DNA of 64,000 nt from Pararhizobium antarcticum (GTDB lineage: Bacteria; Pseudomonadota; Alphaproteobacteria; Rhizobiales; Rhizobiaceae): positions 1 to 64,000 of the forward strand of contig NZ_LSRP01000118.1 of NCBI RefSeq assembly GCF_001885585.1, read 5' to 3'. Under the pieces are notes generated by a model. That model ran no database searches. It saw nothing but the letters and a program-made list of their open reading frames with translations, and had not been told where the DNA came from. Positions 29,607 to 38,368 of the stretch are shown here, piece by piece. Position numbers and translations under genes: made by a program. Position 1 is the stretch's first letter, and each line of letters opens with the position of its first letter.

Positions 29607-30512
29607 CTAAGCGTCCTCGACAACACGCAGCGAATTCTGGCGATCCAGTGCTGCCTTGCGGACGGCATCCTGAACCTTTTCGAAAGCGCGTACCTCGATC
29701 TGGCGCACCCGCTCGCGGCTGATGTCGAACTCGGTCGAGAGGTCTTCCAACGTGATCGGATCCTCGGTCAGGCGGCGTGCTTCGAAGATACGACGTTCGC
29801 GGTCGTTCAGGACCTTCATCGCGCTGGAGAGCAAGCCACGGCGGCTTTCCAGTTCATCCTGCTCGATCAGGATGGTTTCCTGGCTGTCATGGTCGTCGAC
29901 GAGCCAATCCTGCCACTGGCCGGATTCTCCTTCGCTTGCGCGGATCGGCGCATTCAGCGATGCATCCCCGGACAGGCGCTGGTTCATCGAGATAACCTCG
30001 GCCTCGGACACCTTGAGGGTCGTGGCAATCTGCGTGACGTGCTCTGGCTTCAGGTCGCCCTCGTCGAGCGCCTGGATCTTGCCCTTGAGGCGACGCAGGT
30101 TGAAGAACAGCCGCTTCTGGTTGGCAGTCGTGCCCATTTTCACCAAAGACCAGGAGCGCAGGATGTATTCCTGGATGGATGCCTTGATCCACCACATCGC
30201 ATAGGTCGCCAGGCGGAAGCCGCGCTCCGCATCAAACTTCTTGACGGCCTGCATCAGGCCGACATTGCCTTCTGACACGACTTCGCCGATCGGCAGGCCG
30301 TAGCCGCGATAGCCCATGGCGATCTTGGCCACGAGACGGAGATGGCTTGTCACGAGCCTGTGGGCCGCTTTCCGGTCGTCATGCTCATGATAGCGCTTGG
30401 CGAGCATGTACTCTTCCTGCGGCTCAAGCATGGGGAACTTGCGGATTTCGTCGAGGTAACGATTGAGACCGCCTTCTCCGGCGGTAATTGACGGCATTGT
30501 ACTGCGGGCCAT
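29607..30512 (-). CDS. rpoH: RNA polymerase sigma-32 factor RpoH
   Basis: A 301-aa heat-shock sigma factor. Region 2 (about residues 45-115) includes GYRGYGLPIGEVVSEGNVGLMQAVKKFD and the core -10 binding stretch FRLATYAMWWIKASIQEYILRSWSLVK. The RpoH box with QKRLFFNLRRLK follows, and region 4 has LEDLSTEFDISRERVRQIEVRAFEKV. The ATG at 30512 is preceded by a run of six G. Rhizobia often have more than one RpoH, so this could be RpoH1 or RpoH2. FtsH, which degrades RpoH in enterobacteria, is also in the window. Confidence 0.96.
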   Translation of the reverse strand: MARSTMPSITAGEGGLNRYLDEIRKFPMLEPQEEYMLAKRYHEHDDRKAAHRLVTSHLRLVAKIAMGYRGYGLPIGEVVSEGNVGLMQAVKKFDAERGFRLATYAMWWIKASIQEYILRSWSLVKMGTTANQKRLFFNLRRLKGKIQALDEGDLKPEHVTQIATTLKVSEAEVISMNQRLSGDASLNAPIRASEGESGQWQDWLVDDHDSQETILIEQDELESRRGLLSSAMKVLNDRERRIFEARRLTEDPITLEDLSTEFDISRERVRQIEVRAFEKVQDAVRKAALDRQNSLRVVEDA

Positions 30513-30588
30513 GATGCACCCCCCTTTCGCGTTCCGGTCTCCTTACGGCTGACCGGGCATGTGGGTCTATCCGACCCCACGATCTAAC

Positions 30589-30617
30589 AAATAAGTACGG
30601 CGAAAGCATGATTCAAG
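30589..30617 (-). promoter_or_regulatory. Possible sigma-32 type promoter of rpoH
   Basis: On the minus strand CTTGAA (30617-30612), 16 bases, then CTTATTT (30595-30589). This resembles the alphaproteobacterial RpoH promoter pattern (CTTGAA ... CYTATNT) and would make rpoH partly self-activated. The transcript start would be about 70 bases before the gene. Confidence 0.38.
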
Positions 30618-30809
30618 AACTCCGGTTTCACGGAGTGGTGAACCGGGAGAACAGAATTCCATAAGGTGGTTGCTTCGCTTAGATCGGGTCCGAAAGGCTG
30701 AAAAACAAGTCTTCCAGCCCCAAAACCCGCATGAAAATCTGTTTCCTGTCTACGATACGTTCGGGACGCAGCCGTTGGATCACTCTCCTGCGCACCGAAA
30801 CTGCGCGGA

Positions 30810-31838
30810 TCAGGCTGATGTCTTCAAGGCCTTGGCGAGTGCGCGCATGTCATCCGGCATCGGACTTTCGAAGTGCATGGTCTTGCCGGTTGCCGGATGC
30901 TCGAATTGCAGCAGGAAGGCATGCAGCGCCTGGCGGGGGAAGCGATCGACCACTGTTTTTGCCGCAGGGGGAAGCAAATTCGATTTCGTCCGGAAGGCCG
31001 CGCCATAGTCTGGGTCGCCGATCAGCGGATGGCCGACATAGGCCATATGGACGCGGATCTGGTGGGTGCGACCGGTTTCGAGCCGGCACTCGACCATGGC
31101 GGCCAGCGCCGTCGAATCCGGCTTTTCGAGATAGCGGTCGATCACGGTGTAATGCGTGATGGCCTCGCGGGCATCGTCTGTATCGATCTTCTTGACGGCC
31201 CGCTTGATGCGGTCACCGGCGCGACCGAGGGGGGCATCGATGGTGCCCTTCAAGGTTTTCGGCCGTCCCCAGACGATCGCCTGGTAGGCGCGTTCCAGCG
31301 GTCCGGTGCGGCCATGGTCGGCGAACTGCTCGGAGAGATGGCGGTGGGCATTGTCATTCTTGGCGACGACCATGACGCCGCTGGTATCCTTGTCGAGGCG
31401 GTGAACGATGCCGGGACGCTTGACGCCCCCAATGCCCGACAGGCTATCGCCGCAATGATGGATCAGCGCGTTGACCAGCGTACCGGTCCAGTTGCCGGCG
31501 CCCGGATGCACCACCAGGCCCGGCGGCTTGACCAGGACGATCACGTCCGCGTCCTCGTAAACGACATCGAGCGGGATGTTCTCGCCCTTCGGTTCCGGGT
31601 CTTCCGGCTCCGGCAAACCGATTTCGAAGAGGTCGCCCGGCTGGACCTTGCGCTTTGGCTCGGTGACGGCCTTGCCGTTGACGAAGACGACACCCATTTC
31701 AATCAGCGCCTTGATCCGGTTGCGCGAAAATTCGCCGTCCAGCGCATCCGTCAGAAACGCATCCATGCGGCCGCTGGCATCCTCGTTGGCAGTCAGGACT
31801 TTCCTAATGGCCGGGGCTTGTTTAAAGGGGTCGTTCAT
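30810..31838 (-). CDS. rluD: RluA-family rRNA pseudouridine synthase (RluD-like)
   Basis: A 342-aa enzyme with an N-terminal S4 RNA-binding domain (about residues 15-75: SRNRIKALIEMGVVFVNGKAV) and a pseudouridine synthase domain. The catalytic Asp lies in GIVHRLDKDTSGVMVVAKN (about residue 145) and ECRLETGRTHQIRVHMAYVGHPLIGD is the RluA-family signature. The S4 domain plus length favours RluD (23S helix 69) over RluA. It is upstream of rpoH on the same strand but separated by 297 bases. Confidence 0.9.
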   Translation of the reverse strand: MNDPFKQAPAIRKVLTANEDASGRMDAFLTDALDGEFSRNRIKALIEMGVVFVNGKAVTEPKRKVQPGDLFEIGLPEPEDPEPKGENIPLDVVYEDADVIVLVKPPGLVVHPGAGNWTGTLVNALIHHCGDSLSGIGGVKRPGIVHRLDKDTSGVMVVAKNDNAHRHLSEQFADHGRTGPLERAYQAIVWGRPKTLKGTIDAPLGRAGDRIKRAVKKIDTDDAREAITHYTVIDRYLEKPDSTALAAMVECRLETGRTHQIRVHMAYVGHPLIGDPDYGAAFRTKSNLLPPAAKTVVDRFPRQALHAFLLQFEHPATGKTMHFESPMPDDMRALAKALKTSA

Positions 31839-31869
31839 AGTTCTTCGATCTCACAGGTAAAGGCCAGTC

Positions 31870-32253
31870 ATGTCGCAACAGGTTCAAGACGGACAGGAAG
31901 AAAAGCCGCTCGACCCGGCCATGGAAAACGTCCGCCGCAAGATGATCAAACTGCAGGTCGTCTCGGTCGGCGTCATGTTGGTCATGCTTATGGCCGTGCT
32001 GGGCACGATTGTCTACAAGGTGACACGTCCGAGCGGCGGACCTTCGTCTCAGGCGTCGTCGGCGAGCGTACCAAGCGATGCGCCTGTGGCGGGCATTGCG
32101 GCCCTGCCTGCAGGGTTTACCGTTTCCGACGTCGCGCTTGCCGATGGGCAGATCCTGTTCTACGGCAGCCTGGCCGGCGGTGAGCGCAAGGCGTTTGTCG
32201 TCGATATCGCCAACGGTCGTATCGTCGCCGATATTCTCGTCAAGACGAACTGA
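31870..32253 (+). CDS. Small single-pass membrane protein (DUF6476-like)
   Basis: A 127-aa protein. A short cytoplasmic N-terminus (residues 1-28) leads to a membrane helix (about 30-52, LQVVSVGVMLVMLMAVLGTIVY). The periplasmic part has a Ser/Ala linker and a compact strand-rich domain, with FTVSDVALADGQILFYGS and AFVVDIANGRIVADILVKTN. It lies divergent from the rluD-like gene and 5 bases before an RNA methyltransferase. I associate it with the alphaproteobacterial DUF6476 group from memory only. Function unknown. Confidence 0.72.
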   Translation: MSQQVQDGQEEKPLDPAMENVRRKMIKLQVVSVGVMLVMLMAVLGTIVYKVTRPSGGPSSQASSASVPSDAPVAGIAALPAGFTVSDVALADGQILFYGSLAGGERKAFVVDIANGRIVADILVKTN

Positions 32254-32258
32254 GAGCG

Positions 32259-33095
32259 ATGTCTGGTAGCGGCGCGCTGCGGATCCATATTTCCGATCCT
32301 GCCGATCCGCGGGTGGCTGGCTTCATGTCGATCAAGGAGCGCGACCTGACCGGGCGGCAGGGCTTGTTCATTGCAGAGGGGACGGTGGTGCTGCGCATGC
32401 TGGCGGCAGCGCATGCGATGGGGCGCGGTATTGTGGCAGATGCGATCCTGATCCTCGAAAACCGATTGTCCGGCGTTGATGAAATTCTCGCTGCCTTTCC
32501 CGCTGATGTGCCGGTCTATGTCGCGGCGGCCTCTGTCTTCGATGCGATTGCCGGCTTCAACATGCACCGGGGCGTTCTGGCCATTGGTAGACGCGATGGT
32601 ATGGCGGGCCGGGATGCGCTGCTGGATGCCGTTGCACCCGATGCGCTGGTGCTTGCCGCCTGCGGGATTTCCAACCATGACAATCTGGGGTCGATGTTTC
32701 GAAACGCTGCGGCTTTCGGGGTCGACGCGGTGTTGATGGACGAGACGAGCTGCGATCCGATGTACCGCAAGGCGATCCGCGTTTCCGTCGGTTCGGTGCT
32801 GAGCGTGCCCTTTGCCCGCGAAGGATCGATCGCCGCGCTCATTGACCAGTTGCAGGCCAAGGGCTTTGCCATATGGGGTCTCTCGCCCCGTGGCGAAACC
32901 GAGTTGCACGACATCCCGCCTTCACCGCGGACTGCGCTTCTGGTCGGAACGGAAGGGGAGGGCCTGCCAGCCGCGATCCTGTCGTCGATCCGCACGGCCC
33001 GCATAAGGCAGCGCCCGGGTCTGGACAGCCTCAACGTCGCGACAGCGACGGGTATCGCGCTGCATCAGGTGGCGCGAATCAACGGTTTCGTCTGA
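32259..33095 (+). CDS. TrmH/SpoU-family RNA 2'-O-methyltransferase
   Basis: A 278-aa SPOUT methyltransferase. An N-terminal substrate-binding domain (about residues 1-100) precedes motif 1 (NHDNLGSMFRNAAAFGVDAV), motif 2 (LLVGTEGEGLP) and motif 3 (SLNVATATGIALHQ), which form the SAM-binding trefoil knot. The target could be rRNA or tRNA. It follows the small membrane protein by 5 bases and probably shares its transcript. Confidence 0.9.
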   Translation: MSGSGALRIHISDPADPRVAGFMSIKERDLTGRQGLFIAEGTVVLRMLAAAHAMGRGIVADAILILENRLSGVDEILAAFPADVPVYVAAASVFDAIAGFNMHRGVLAIGRRDGMAGRDALLDAVAPDALVLAACGISNHDNLGSMFRNAAAFGVDAVLMDETSCDPMYRKAIRVSVGSVLSVPFAREGSIAALIDQLQAKGFAIWGLSPRGETELHDIPPSPRTALLVGTEGEGLPAAILSSIRTARIRQRPGLDSLNVATATGIALHQVARINGFV

Positions 33096-33127
33096 AAGAC
33101 CGCCGGATTCCACATGCGTTTCAGGTA

Positions 33128-34285
33128 TTATGCTTCGTTTGGCGGCAGCAAGGCGCGGGCGCGGCCCGCCAGACTGTCGCGGCCGCTACGCGTGCTAGAG
33201 ACTGCCTCAGCCGACAGGATGGAATGGATGGGGGAGGCTACTCCCTCGCTTGCTGCAGTCACCGCAATCATTGTTGCGGCAATGCCGGCGATTTCCAAGC
33301 GCAGCGCGTCATCATGCGCCGACGTGCGGGAATTGCTCAGTCGTTCGGACACCGCCGTCGCCCTGTTCCGGGCGTCTTCGGAGAGTGTCGGAATGTCGAT
33401 TGCGGACGGTGAAACCGCGGCCAGTCCCGGCGGCTCCGGGAGCTTCTTTTCCTTGCGTGGCAGTTGTGTCACGCCGGCCGTGCGCAGGGCGCGGGACGCG
33501 TCGCGCAATTCGAGGCCGGTTTCCTTGTTCTTGGCACGCAGGCGTTCGACCTCGGCGGTGCGTCGCTCGATGACGTTGTCCTTATCGGCGTTGGCGGCAA
33601 TTTCCTTGGACAGGCGTGTTTCAAGCTGGCGGATGCGCACTTCCTCGCGGCCAAGCCGAACTTCCATTTCCCTGGCGCGGGCGCCCTCGGCCTTGATCTC
33701 TTCCCGCAGGCTTTCGCGTTCGTCGCGCAGACCGGTAATCCGGCTCTTCAGGTTCTCCACCTCGGTGTCACGGGTGGCGAGGTCGATGCGCATGCCGTCG
33801 ACATCGGCCGATATGTGATCCAGCTGGCGCAGCAGCGTGCGGATCTCCTTGGTCTTGCCCTCATTGTCGCTCTCCACTGCGGTCAGCGTCGATTTCAGCC
33901 GTTCGATCCGCTGCTCGAACTGTCGGATGGAGGATCTCAAATCCGCCGCCTCGACATTCATGTCTGCAATCTGAGTGTGCAGTTCCGCATTCTCGCCGGT
34001 CAGGCGCTGCGCTTCCTGGAGCATGGTGCCGTTGCTAACCATCAGGGCCACGGCCTTATCGCGCTCGCGCTTCAGCGCCTGGCTGGTGCGTGCGTTCTCG
34101 GCGGCGTAGCCAGCGCGGGCGGCATCCTTCTGGGCGCGCACTTCCTGGGGTGAGAGCGGCATGGTCGCCTTCAGCCGGTCTTCGGCAAAGCGGATGATGC
34201 GTTTGTGCACGGCGGGGGCAACCAGGAGGCCGAAAATCGCGGCCGTCAAAAATCCAAGAGCAAACAGGAGGGCAAATTCAATCAC
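33128..34285 (-). CDS. Membrane-anchored coiled-coil protein
   Basis: A 385-aa protein. Residues 3-27 (EFALLFALGFLTAAIFGLLVAPAVH) form one N-terminal helix. From about 60 to 250 the sequence is long heptad-rich coiled coil (AENAELHTQIADMNVEAADLRSSIRQFEQRIERL and following; Arg, Glu and Leu rich). The C-terminal 130 residues are less ordered, with an Ala/Ser-rich segment. A cytoplasmic rod tethered to the inner membrane is the simplest topology. No enzymatic motif. It converges with the methyltransferase gene. Confidence 0.78.
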   Translation of the reverse strand: MIEFALLFALGFLTAAIFGLLVAPAVHKRIIRFAEDRLKATMPLSPQEVRAQKDAARAGYAAENARTSQALKRERDKAVALMVSNGTMLQEAQRLTGENAELHTQIADMNVEAADLRSSIRQFEQRIERLKSTLTAVESDNEGKTKEIRTLLRQLDHISADVDGMRIDLATRDTEVENLKSRITGLRDERESLREEIKAEGARAREMEVRLGREEVRIRQLETRLSKEIAANADKDNVIERRTAEVERLRAKNKETGLELRDASRALRTAGVTQLPRKEKKLPEPPGLAAVSPSAIDIPTLSEDARNRATAVSERLSNSRTSAHDDALRLEIAGIAATMIAVTAASEGVASPIHSILSAEAVSSTRSGRDSLAGRARALLPPNEA

Positions 34286-34517
34286 GGGCCAGAACCACTC
34301 GATCTCTGTTTACAGGTCTTTTCAAGCGTCGCGGCCGCGCATCGGAACCACCGGCCCGAAAGCTGCCGATAGGCTTTACGATATGTCCGTTCGGCATTTC
34401 CGGTCTATGCTCTAAGCACGACGGTCTTCCAACTTCAAGTATTCGATGGTCGGCGAGGCGCGGATGACTGCGAAACGTATGGCCAGGCTTTCCCGGTACA
34501 TGACGTTGCTTGCGCTA

Positions 34518-35108
34518 TCAGAAGGGGTTCCATGTGGGCTGATCGGTGAGTTTGAGATAGCCGACATTGATCCCGAGCCGGGCACCGATGCCGGTGCGGA
34601 TGGGCACAAGAATGACGTTGTCGTTTGTCAGGACGGTCATGCCGACGCCGGCCACCACATAGGCCGAGCCGGAGACGCCGCCATAACGCTTGTAGAGGGC
34701 AGGGATGCTCGGCAGGTTATAGACCAGCATCATGGACCGGCTGCCCTGTCCGCCCCAATCAAGACCCAGCGAAGGCCCCTGCCAGAAGACGTTGTGCTGG
34801 CCGGCATTCTTCGTGAACATTTCGCCCTCGCCATAGGTCAGGCCGGCGACGAAGGCGCCAGAGCCTTCCTGGCCGAGAATATAGCCATTGGGCAGGCCGT
34901 AACTCTGGAAGGCGCGCTCGACCACTTTGGCAAGGCCACCGGACGTCGATCCGAAGAAGCCGTGGCCGGCATCGACGATTTCCTGTGCGGTGTACTGCGT
35001 CCCGCCAGCCTGCTGTGCCTGTGCCGGCGCTGCGAGGCCGGCGATGGCGACTAAGGTGACGAATGCCTGAAGGCAAATGGTCTTGGCGGCATTGATGATC
35101 GACTGCAT
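34518..35108 (-). CDS. DUF1134 exported protein (YSC84/SYLF-like)
   Basis: A 196-aa exported protein. The signal peptide covers about residues 1-32 (TICLQAFVTLVAIAGLAAPAQAQ). The mature part has YTAQEIVDAGHGFFGSTSGGLAKVVERAFQSYG, then GSGAFVAGLTYGEGEM, QGPSLGLDWGGQGSR and GVGMTVLTNDNVILVPIRTG, a Gly-rich pattern typical of DUF1134, which resembles the lipid-binding YSC84 domain. Start 35108 is preceded by GGAGGA; the frame stays open to 35765 and overlaps chpT, which is spurious. The role is not known; a lipid-related envelope function is a guess. Confidence 0.83.
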   Translation of the reverse strand: MQSIINAAKTICLQAFVTLVAIAGLAAPAQAQQAGGTQYTAQEIVDAGHGFFGSTSGGLAKVVERAFQSYGLPNGYILGQEGSGAFVAGLTYGEGEMFTKNAGQHNVFWQGPSLGLDWGGQGSRSMMLVYNLPSIPALYKRYGGVSGSAYVVAGVGMTVLTNDNVILVPIRTGIGARLGINVGYLKLTDQPTWNPF

Positions 35109-35239
35109 TTCTTCCTCCGTCAGAGCCATCCTTCCTGGACGTTGAAGGGGCGTGGCTCGCGGGGCGGTGGAGCTTTTTCGGCGCAAGCGCCGTTTGGCGG
35201 AAGATCCACCTCCCATAGACGCAATTTGAACCGATGATC

Positions 35240-35256
35240 TTAACAATCGGTTTACC
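35240..35256. promoter_or_regulatory. Degenerate CtrA-type box between DUF1134 gene and chpT
   Basis: TTAA, seven bases, TTTACC: one substitution from TTAA-N7-TTAACC. Located 164 bases before chpT and 131 before the divergent DUF1134 gene. Weak candidate. Confidence 0.3.
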
Positions 35257-35403
35257 AAATGTGGTGTCTTTATGACCTTCGCCTTGGCGGATATGTCCGC
35301 GCAATCTTCATCGCTTAAAACAAAGCGGGTTGGTTGAACGTAAACGGCCAGCCAATTGCCGGAATGACACCGGAAGCCGAACGAAGGCCATTGAGGATAT
35401 TCT

Positions 35404-36051
35404 ATGGGAAAGAACCCGAACCTGACGCTGACCGGTCCTGATCTGGCAGCACTTCTCTGCAGCCGCGTCTGCCACGACATCATTTCCCCGGTGGGTGCGA
35501 TCAACAACGGTCTCGAGCTTCTGGACGAAGGCGGTGCCGACGCGGATGCCATGGACCTGATCCGTACAAGCGCGCTGAATGCTTCGGTGCGGCTTAAGTT
35601 TGCCCGTCTAGCATTTGGTGCCTCCGGCTCTGTCGGCGCATCGATCGATACCGGCGAAGCCGAAAAGGCTGCCAAGGATTTTGCTGCCGCGGAAAAGAAG
35701 ACCGAAGTCACCTGGACCGGCCCGCGCGTCATCATCGCCAAGAATCGCGTCAAGCTTCTGCTCAACCTCTTCCTGATTGCCTATGGTGCTATCCCGCGTG
35801 GTGGCTCGCTCGATATCATTCTGGAAAACCCGGAATATGATGCGGTGTTCAAGCTCATCGCCAAGGGGCGGATGATGCGGGTCCCACCGCGTCTGGTCGA
35901 ACTTCTCTCCGGCACGCTGGAAGAAGCAGTCGATGCACACACGATCCAGCCCTATTATACGGTGCTGCTTGCAGAAGAGGCGGGCATGGAAATCGAGGTG
36001 ACATCGAACAGCGAAGAGATCCTCTTCACCGTTCGCATGGCAGCGGCATAG
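35404..36051 (+). CDS. chpT: ChpT histidine phosphotransferase (CckA-ChpT-CtrA relay)
   Basis: A 215-aa protein that carries phosphate from the CckA kinase to CtrA and CpdR. LAALLCSRVCHDIISPVGAINNGLELL (about residues 14-40) contains the phosphorylated His in the HD-x-x-x-P motif. The remainder is a degenerate ATPase-like domain with YGAIPRGGSLDI. The family's usual length is about 210-225. Placement 700 bases from ctrA, with a receiver gene between, supports the call. Confidence 0.93.
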   Translation: MGKNPNLTLTGPDLAALLCSRVCHDIISPVGAINNGLELLDEGGADADAMDLIRTSALNASVRLKFARLAFGASGSVGASIDTGEAEKAAKDFAAAEKKTEVTWTGPRVIIAKNRVKLLLNLFLIAYGAIPRGGSLDIILENPEYDAVFKLIAKGRMMRVPPRLVELLSGTLEEAVDAHTIQPYYTVLLAEEAGMEIEVTSNSEEILFTVRMAAA

Positions 36052-36163
36052 GCGAAAAAATCGCGTTTTAGCAATCGCGGTAACAAATTCTTTGCCAAAA
36101 TCCGATACGGTTGTTCCTGAGATTAGTGCTCCCGTTTAGGTATACGGGCGCAGAGGAGCCAAT

Positions 36164-36526
36164 ATGCAGCGTTTGATGATTGCCGACGATTCCGATGTGG
36201 TCCGCAAAGTCGGAAAGAGAATTCTCTCCGGAATGGGCTTCCTCGTGTCCGAGGCGGCCAACGGGCTGGAGGCGCTGTCGAATTGCCAGGCCGAGCTCCC
36301 GAATATCATCATCGTCGATGCTGGCCTCGATGGCGCGCTGGAACTGATTGGCAATATTCGTCTGATGGAAAACGGCAAGACTGTTCGCATCTATTATTGC
36401 GTCGTCGAGGCTGACCTCAAGAAGATGATGGCCGGCAAACGCGCCGGTGCCGACGATTTCCTGCTGAAGCCTTTCGATCGCAAGATCCTGACGAATGTCT
36501 TTGCCAGCCTGTCGATTGCCGCCTGA
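36164..36526 (+). CDS. Single-domain response regulator with degenerate switch
   Basis: A 120-aa receiver domain with no output domain. The acidic pair is at D8-D9 (IADDS), the phosphoacceptor is probably D52 (IIIVDAGLDG) and the conserved Lys is in FLLKPF. The residue that should be the Thr/Ser switch after beta-4 aligns with Val (YYCVVEADL), so conventional phosphorylation switching may be altered. It sits between chpT (+) and ctrA (-). It could be a phosphate sink or a ChpT partner; I do not identify it with CpdR or DivK. Confidence 0.82.
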   Translation: MQRLMIADDSDVVRKVGKRILSGMGFLVSEAANGLEALSNCQAELPNIIIVDAGLDGALELIGNIRLMENGKTVRIYYCVVEADLKKMMAGKRAGADDFLLKPFDRKILTNVFASLSIAA

Positions 36527-36555
36527 CCCATACATGTTTGTCGGGACCAGAACAC

Positions 36556-36582
36556 AAGCCGCAGCTCGCCTGCGGCTTTTTG
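36556..36582 (+). terminator. Terminator after the receiver gene
   Basis: Nine-bp stem AAGCCGCAG / CTGCGGCTT with a 5-base loop and a TTTTT tail. Confidence 0.9.
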
Positions 36583-36618
36583 CTGTCCGGGGATGTGCAG
36601 TAATGCCGACCTCTTCAC

Positions 36619-36650
36619 AAAAAAAATCCGTCCCGGTAAGGGGACGGAGT
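36619..36650 (-). terminator. Terminator after ctrA
   Basis: On the minus strand a TCCGTCCC / GGGACGGA stem with a short loop is followed by an eight-T run (the A-run at 36619-36626 on plus). It lies about 80 bases past the ctrA stop. Confidence 0.9.
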
Positions 36651-36732
36651 TTTCAAAACGGATCATGAGCAGACACGACGCCTCCGCATATGCGGGATGC
36701 GGGACATCATCGTCCACCGCTGGTGCGGTCGT

Positions 36733-37431
36733 TCAGGCGCTTTCGGCGAATTCGCCTTCTGGCTCGCGCAGCACATAGCCACGGCCCCAGACGGTTTCGA
36801 TGTAGTTGGCGCCGCCGGCAGCGTTTGCAAGTTTCTTGCGCAGTTTGCAGATGAAGACGTCGATGATCTTCAGTTCCGGTTCGTCCATGCCGCCGTAGAG
36901 ATGGTTGAGGAACATTTCCTTGGTGAGCGTCGTGCCCTTGCGGAGCGAAAGCAGCTCCAGCATCTGGTATTCCTTGCCGGTCAGGTGGACGCGCTGGCCG
37001 CCGACTTCAACGGTCTTGGCATCCAGGTTGACGATCAGTTCGCCTGTCGAGATGACCGACTGTGCATGGCCCTTAGAGCGGCGCACGATCGCATGGATGC
37101 GAGCCACCAGTTCGTCCTTGTGGAACGGCTTGGTCATATAGTCATCGGCGCCGAAGCCGAGACCGCGGACCTTGTCCTCGATGCCGGCCATGCCGGACAG
37201 GATGAGGATCGGTGTCTTGACCTTGGACAGACGCAGCGTCCGCAAAACCTCGTAGCCGGACATGTCGGGCAGGTTGAGGTCGAGAAGGATGATATCGTAG
37301 TCATAGAGCTTGCCGAGATCGACACCCTCTTCACCAAGATCGGTGGTGTAAACGTTAAAACTTTCCGACTTGAGCATCAGTTCGATGCTCTGCGCTGTCG
37401 CGCTGTCGTCTTCAATGAGTAGTACCCGCAT
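36733..37431 (-). CDS. ctrA: CtrA, master cell-cycle response regulator
   Basis: A 232-aa OmpR-type regulator. The receiver has the acidic pair in LIEDDSA, phosphoacceptor D51 ([14 protein letters not shown]) and the conserved Lys in [13 protein letters not shown]. The C-terminal winged helix carries [29 protein letters not shown], the hallmark of CtrA. In alphaproteobacteria it binds TTAA-N7-TTAAC and controls division, flagella, pili and often DNA replication. The last residues, ESA, resemble but do not equal the Ala-Ala degradation end of Caulobacter CtrA. Four GANTC sites upstream suggest CcrM control. It is divergent from fliJ. Confidence 0.97.
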   Translation of the reverse strand: MRVLLIEDDSATAQSIELMLKSESFNVYTTDLGEEGVDLGKLYDYDIILLDLNLPDMSGYEVLRTLRLSKVKTPILILSGMAGIEDKVRGLGFGADDYMTKPFHKDELVARIHAIVRRSKGHAQSVISTGELIVNLDAKTVEVGGQRVHLTGKEYQMLELLSLRKGTTLTKEMFLNHLYGGMDEPELKIIDVFICKLRKKLANAAGGANYIETVWGRGYVLREPEGEFAESA

Positions 37432-37872
37432 AATTTATCCCCTTTTCCGCCGCCGAAAGGTCGTTTTGGCCCCCTTACGCGATACGGATCCAGACGTTGC
37501 CTGATTTGGAGGCTGCCAGTAAATGGTTAACAAATTCTGATTCACTCTGGCAAGGTGTATCGGAAATGTTAAATATTTTTTGCAGTCCTCTGATTTTGCA
37601 TGTGAATCTAGAATGACCCTCTTCATCCGAAACATGAAGAAAACCAGCTATCTGACTCATCTGACTCAATGTATGGCGCCTGTAAAATTTAATGGGCGTC
37701 ATTTACTGACCCTTAAATGATCGTCCCTATGATTAACGATGCCCGTAAACGAAAGGTTACCAGCGGTAGGTATTTGTTAAGATCGCTGAAAATTTTTCGC
37801 TTCCGACACTGTCTGGTCGGTTTGTCGGGCCAAATCCAGTAACCGGGATCTCGCATCACGGGAGTATTGCGT
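37432..37872. promoter_or_regulatory. ctrA-fliJ divergent control region with clustered GANTC sites
   Basis: A 441-base AT-rich non-coding region. GANTC, the CcrM methylation site, occurs at 37539-37543 (GATTC), 37604-37608 (GAATC), 37654-37658 and 37663-37667 (both GACTC), all within 130 bases. Several TTAA half-sites occur (37527, 37570, 37690, 37713, 37733, 37777), but none has a partner at exactly 7 bases, so CtrA autoregulation is not proved by sequence. Confidence 0.7.
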
Positions 37873-38223
37873 ATGAAGTCACGTGAGAGCCTAGTTCGCC
37901 TGAAGGAATTTCAGGTGAAGGAGAAACGGCGTCAGCTGAGCCAGCTGCAGCTGATGATGTCCGAATTTGAGCGGATGACCAAGGAATTGGAAAATCAGAT
38001 CACGTTCGAAGAGAAGAAGTCCGGCATTTCGGACCCTTCGCATTTCGCCTACCCGACCTTCGCCAAGGCAGCCCGTCAAAGGGCCGACAACCTGCAGGTC
38101 TCCATCCGTGAGCTGAAAGTCCAGCAGGAGGCTGCCGAACTGTCGCTTGAGGAAGTCCAGGCGGAATTTGCCAAGGCTGCGGCAATCGAGGAGCGCGATA
38201 GCGCTATTCGCATGCGGGCCTGA
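37873..38223 (+). CDS. fliJ: FliJ-type flagellar export chaperone
   Basis: A 116-aa, almost wholly helical protein. RESLVRLKEFQVKEKRRQLSQLQLMMSEFERM and following residues form long antiparallel coiled coil, the hallmark of FliJ, the stalk that rotates in the FliI ATPase ring. The start at 37873 has GGAG 8 bases before. The family is weakly conserved, so the call rests on shape, length and its position opposite ctrA, a usual place for it in rhizobia. No other flagellar gene lies in the window. Confidence 0.68.
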   Translation: MKSRESLVRLKEFQVKEKRRQLSQLQLMMSEFERMTKELENQITFEEKKSGISDPSHFAYPTFAKAARQRADNLQVSIRELKVQQEAAELSLEEVQAEFAKAAAIEERDSAIRMRA

Positions 38224-38299
38224 AAACGGCCGGGACGGGTTGCGCAACAAGCTGCGCAGCGCGGCCTCGACTGTCCATGTCTTAAGCTGGACGGACAAA

Positions 38300-38350
38300 A
38301 AGGCCCTTCTCATGGACTCATACCGAGTCCCTGAGAAGGGCCTTCTGTTT
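38300..38350. terminator. Long bidirectional terminator between fliJ and the GNAT gene
   Basis: AAGGCCCTTCTCA (38300-38312) pairs perfectly with TGAGAAGGGCCTT (38332-38344). Inside lies GGACTC / GAGTCC, a further 6 bp with a short bulge. Tails are T-rich on plus (CTGTTTTT) and on minus (TTTTTGTCC). The stem also contains two GANTC sites. Confidence 0.92.
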
Positions 38351-38368
38351 TTCAGGCATGCACGCATC

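Noticed and set aside
34518-35765. 415-aa extension of the DUF1134 gene
   Set aside because: It would run through the divergent control region and across chpT; a strong ribosome-binding site and signal peptide mark the true start at 35108.
37432-37872. CtrA autoregulatory box in the ctrA upstream region
   Set aside because: Several TTAA half-sites occur, but none has a partner at the required 7-base spacing.
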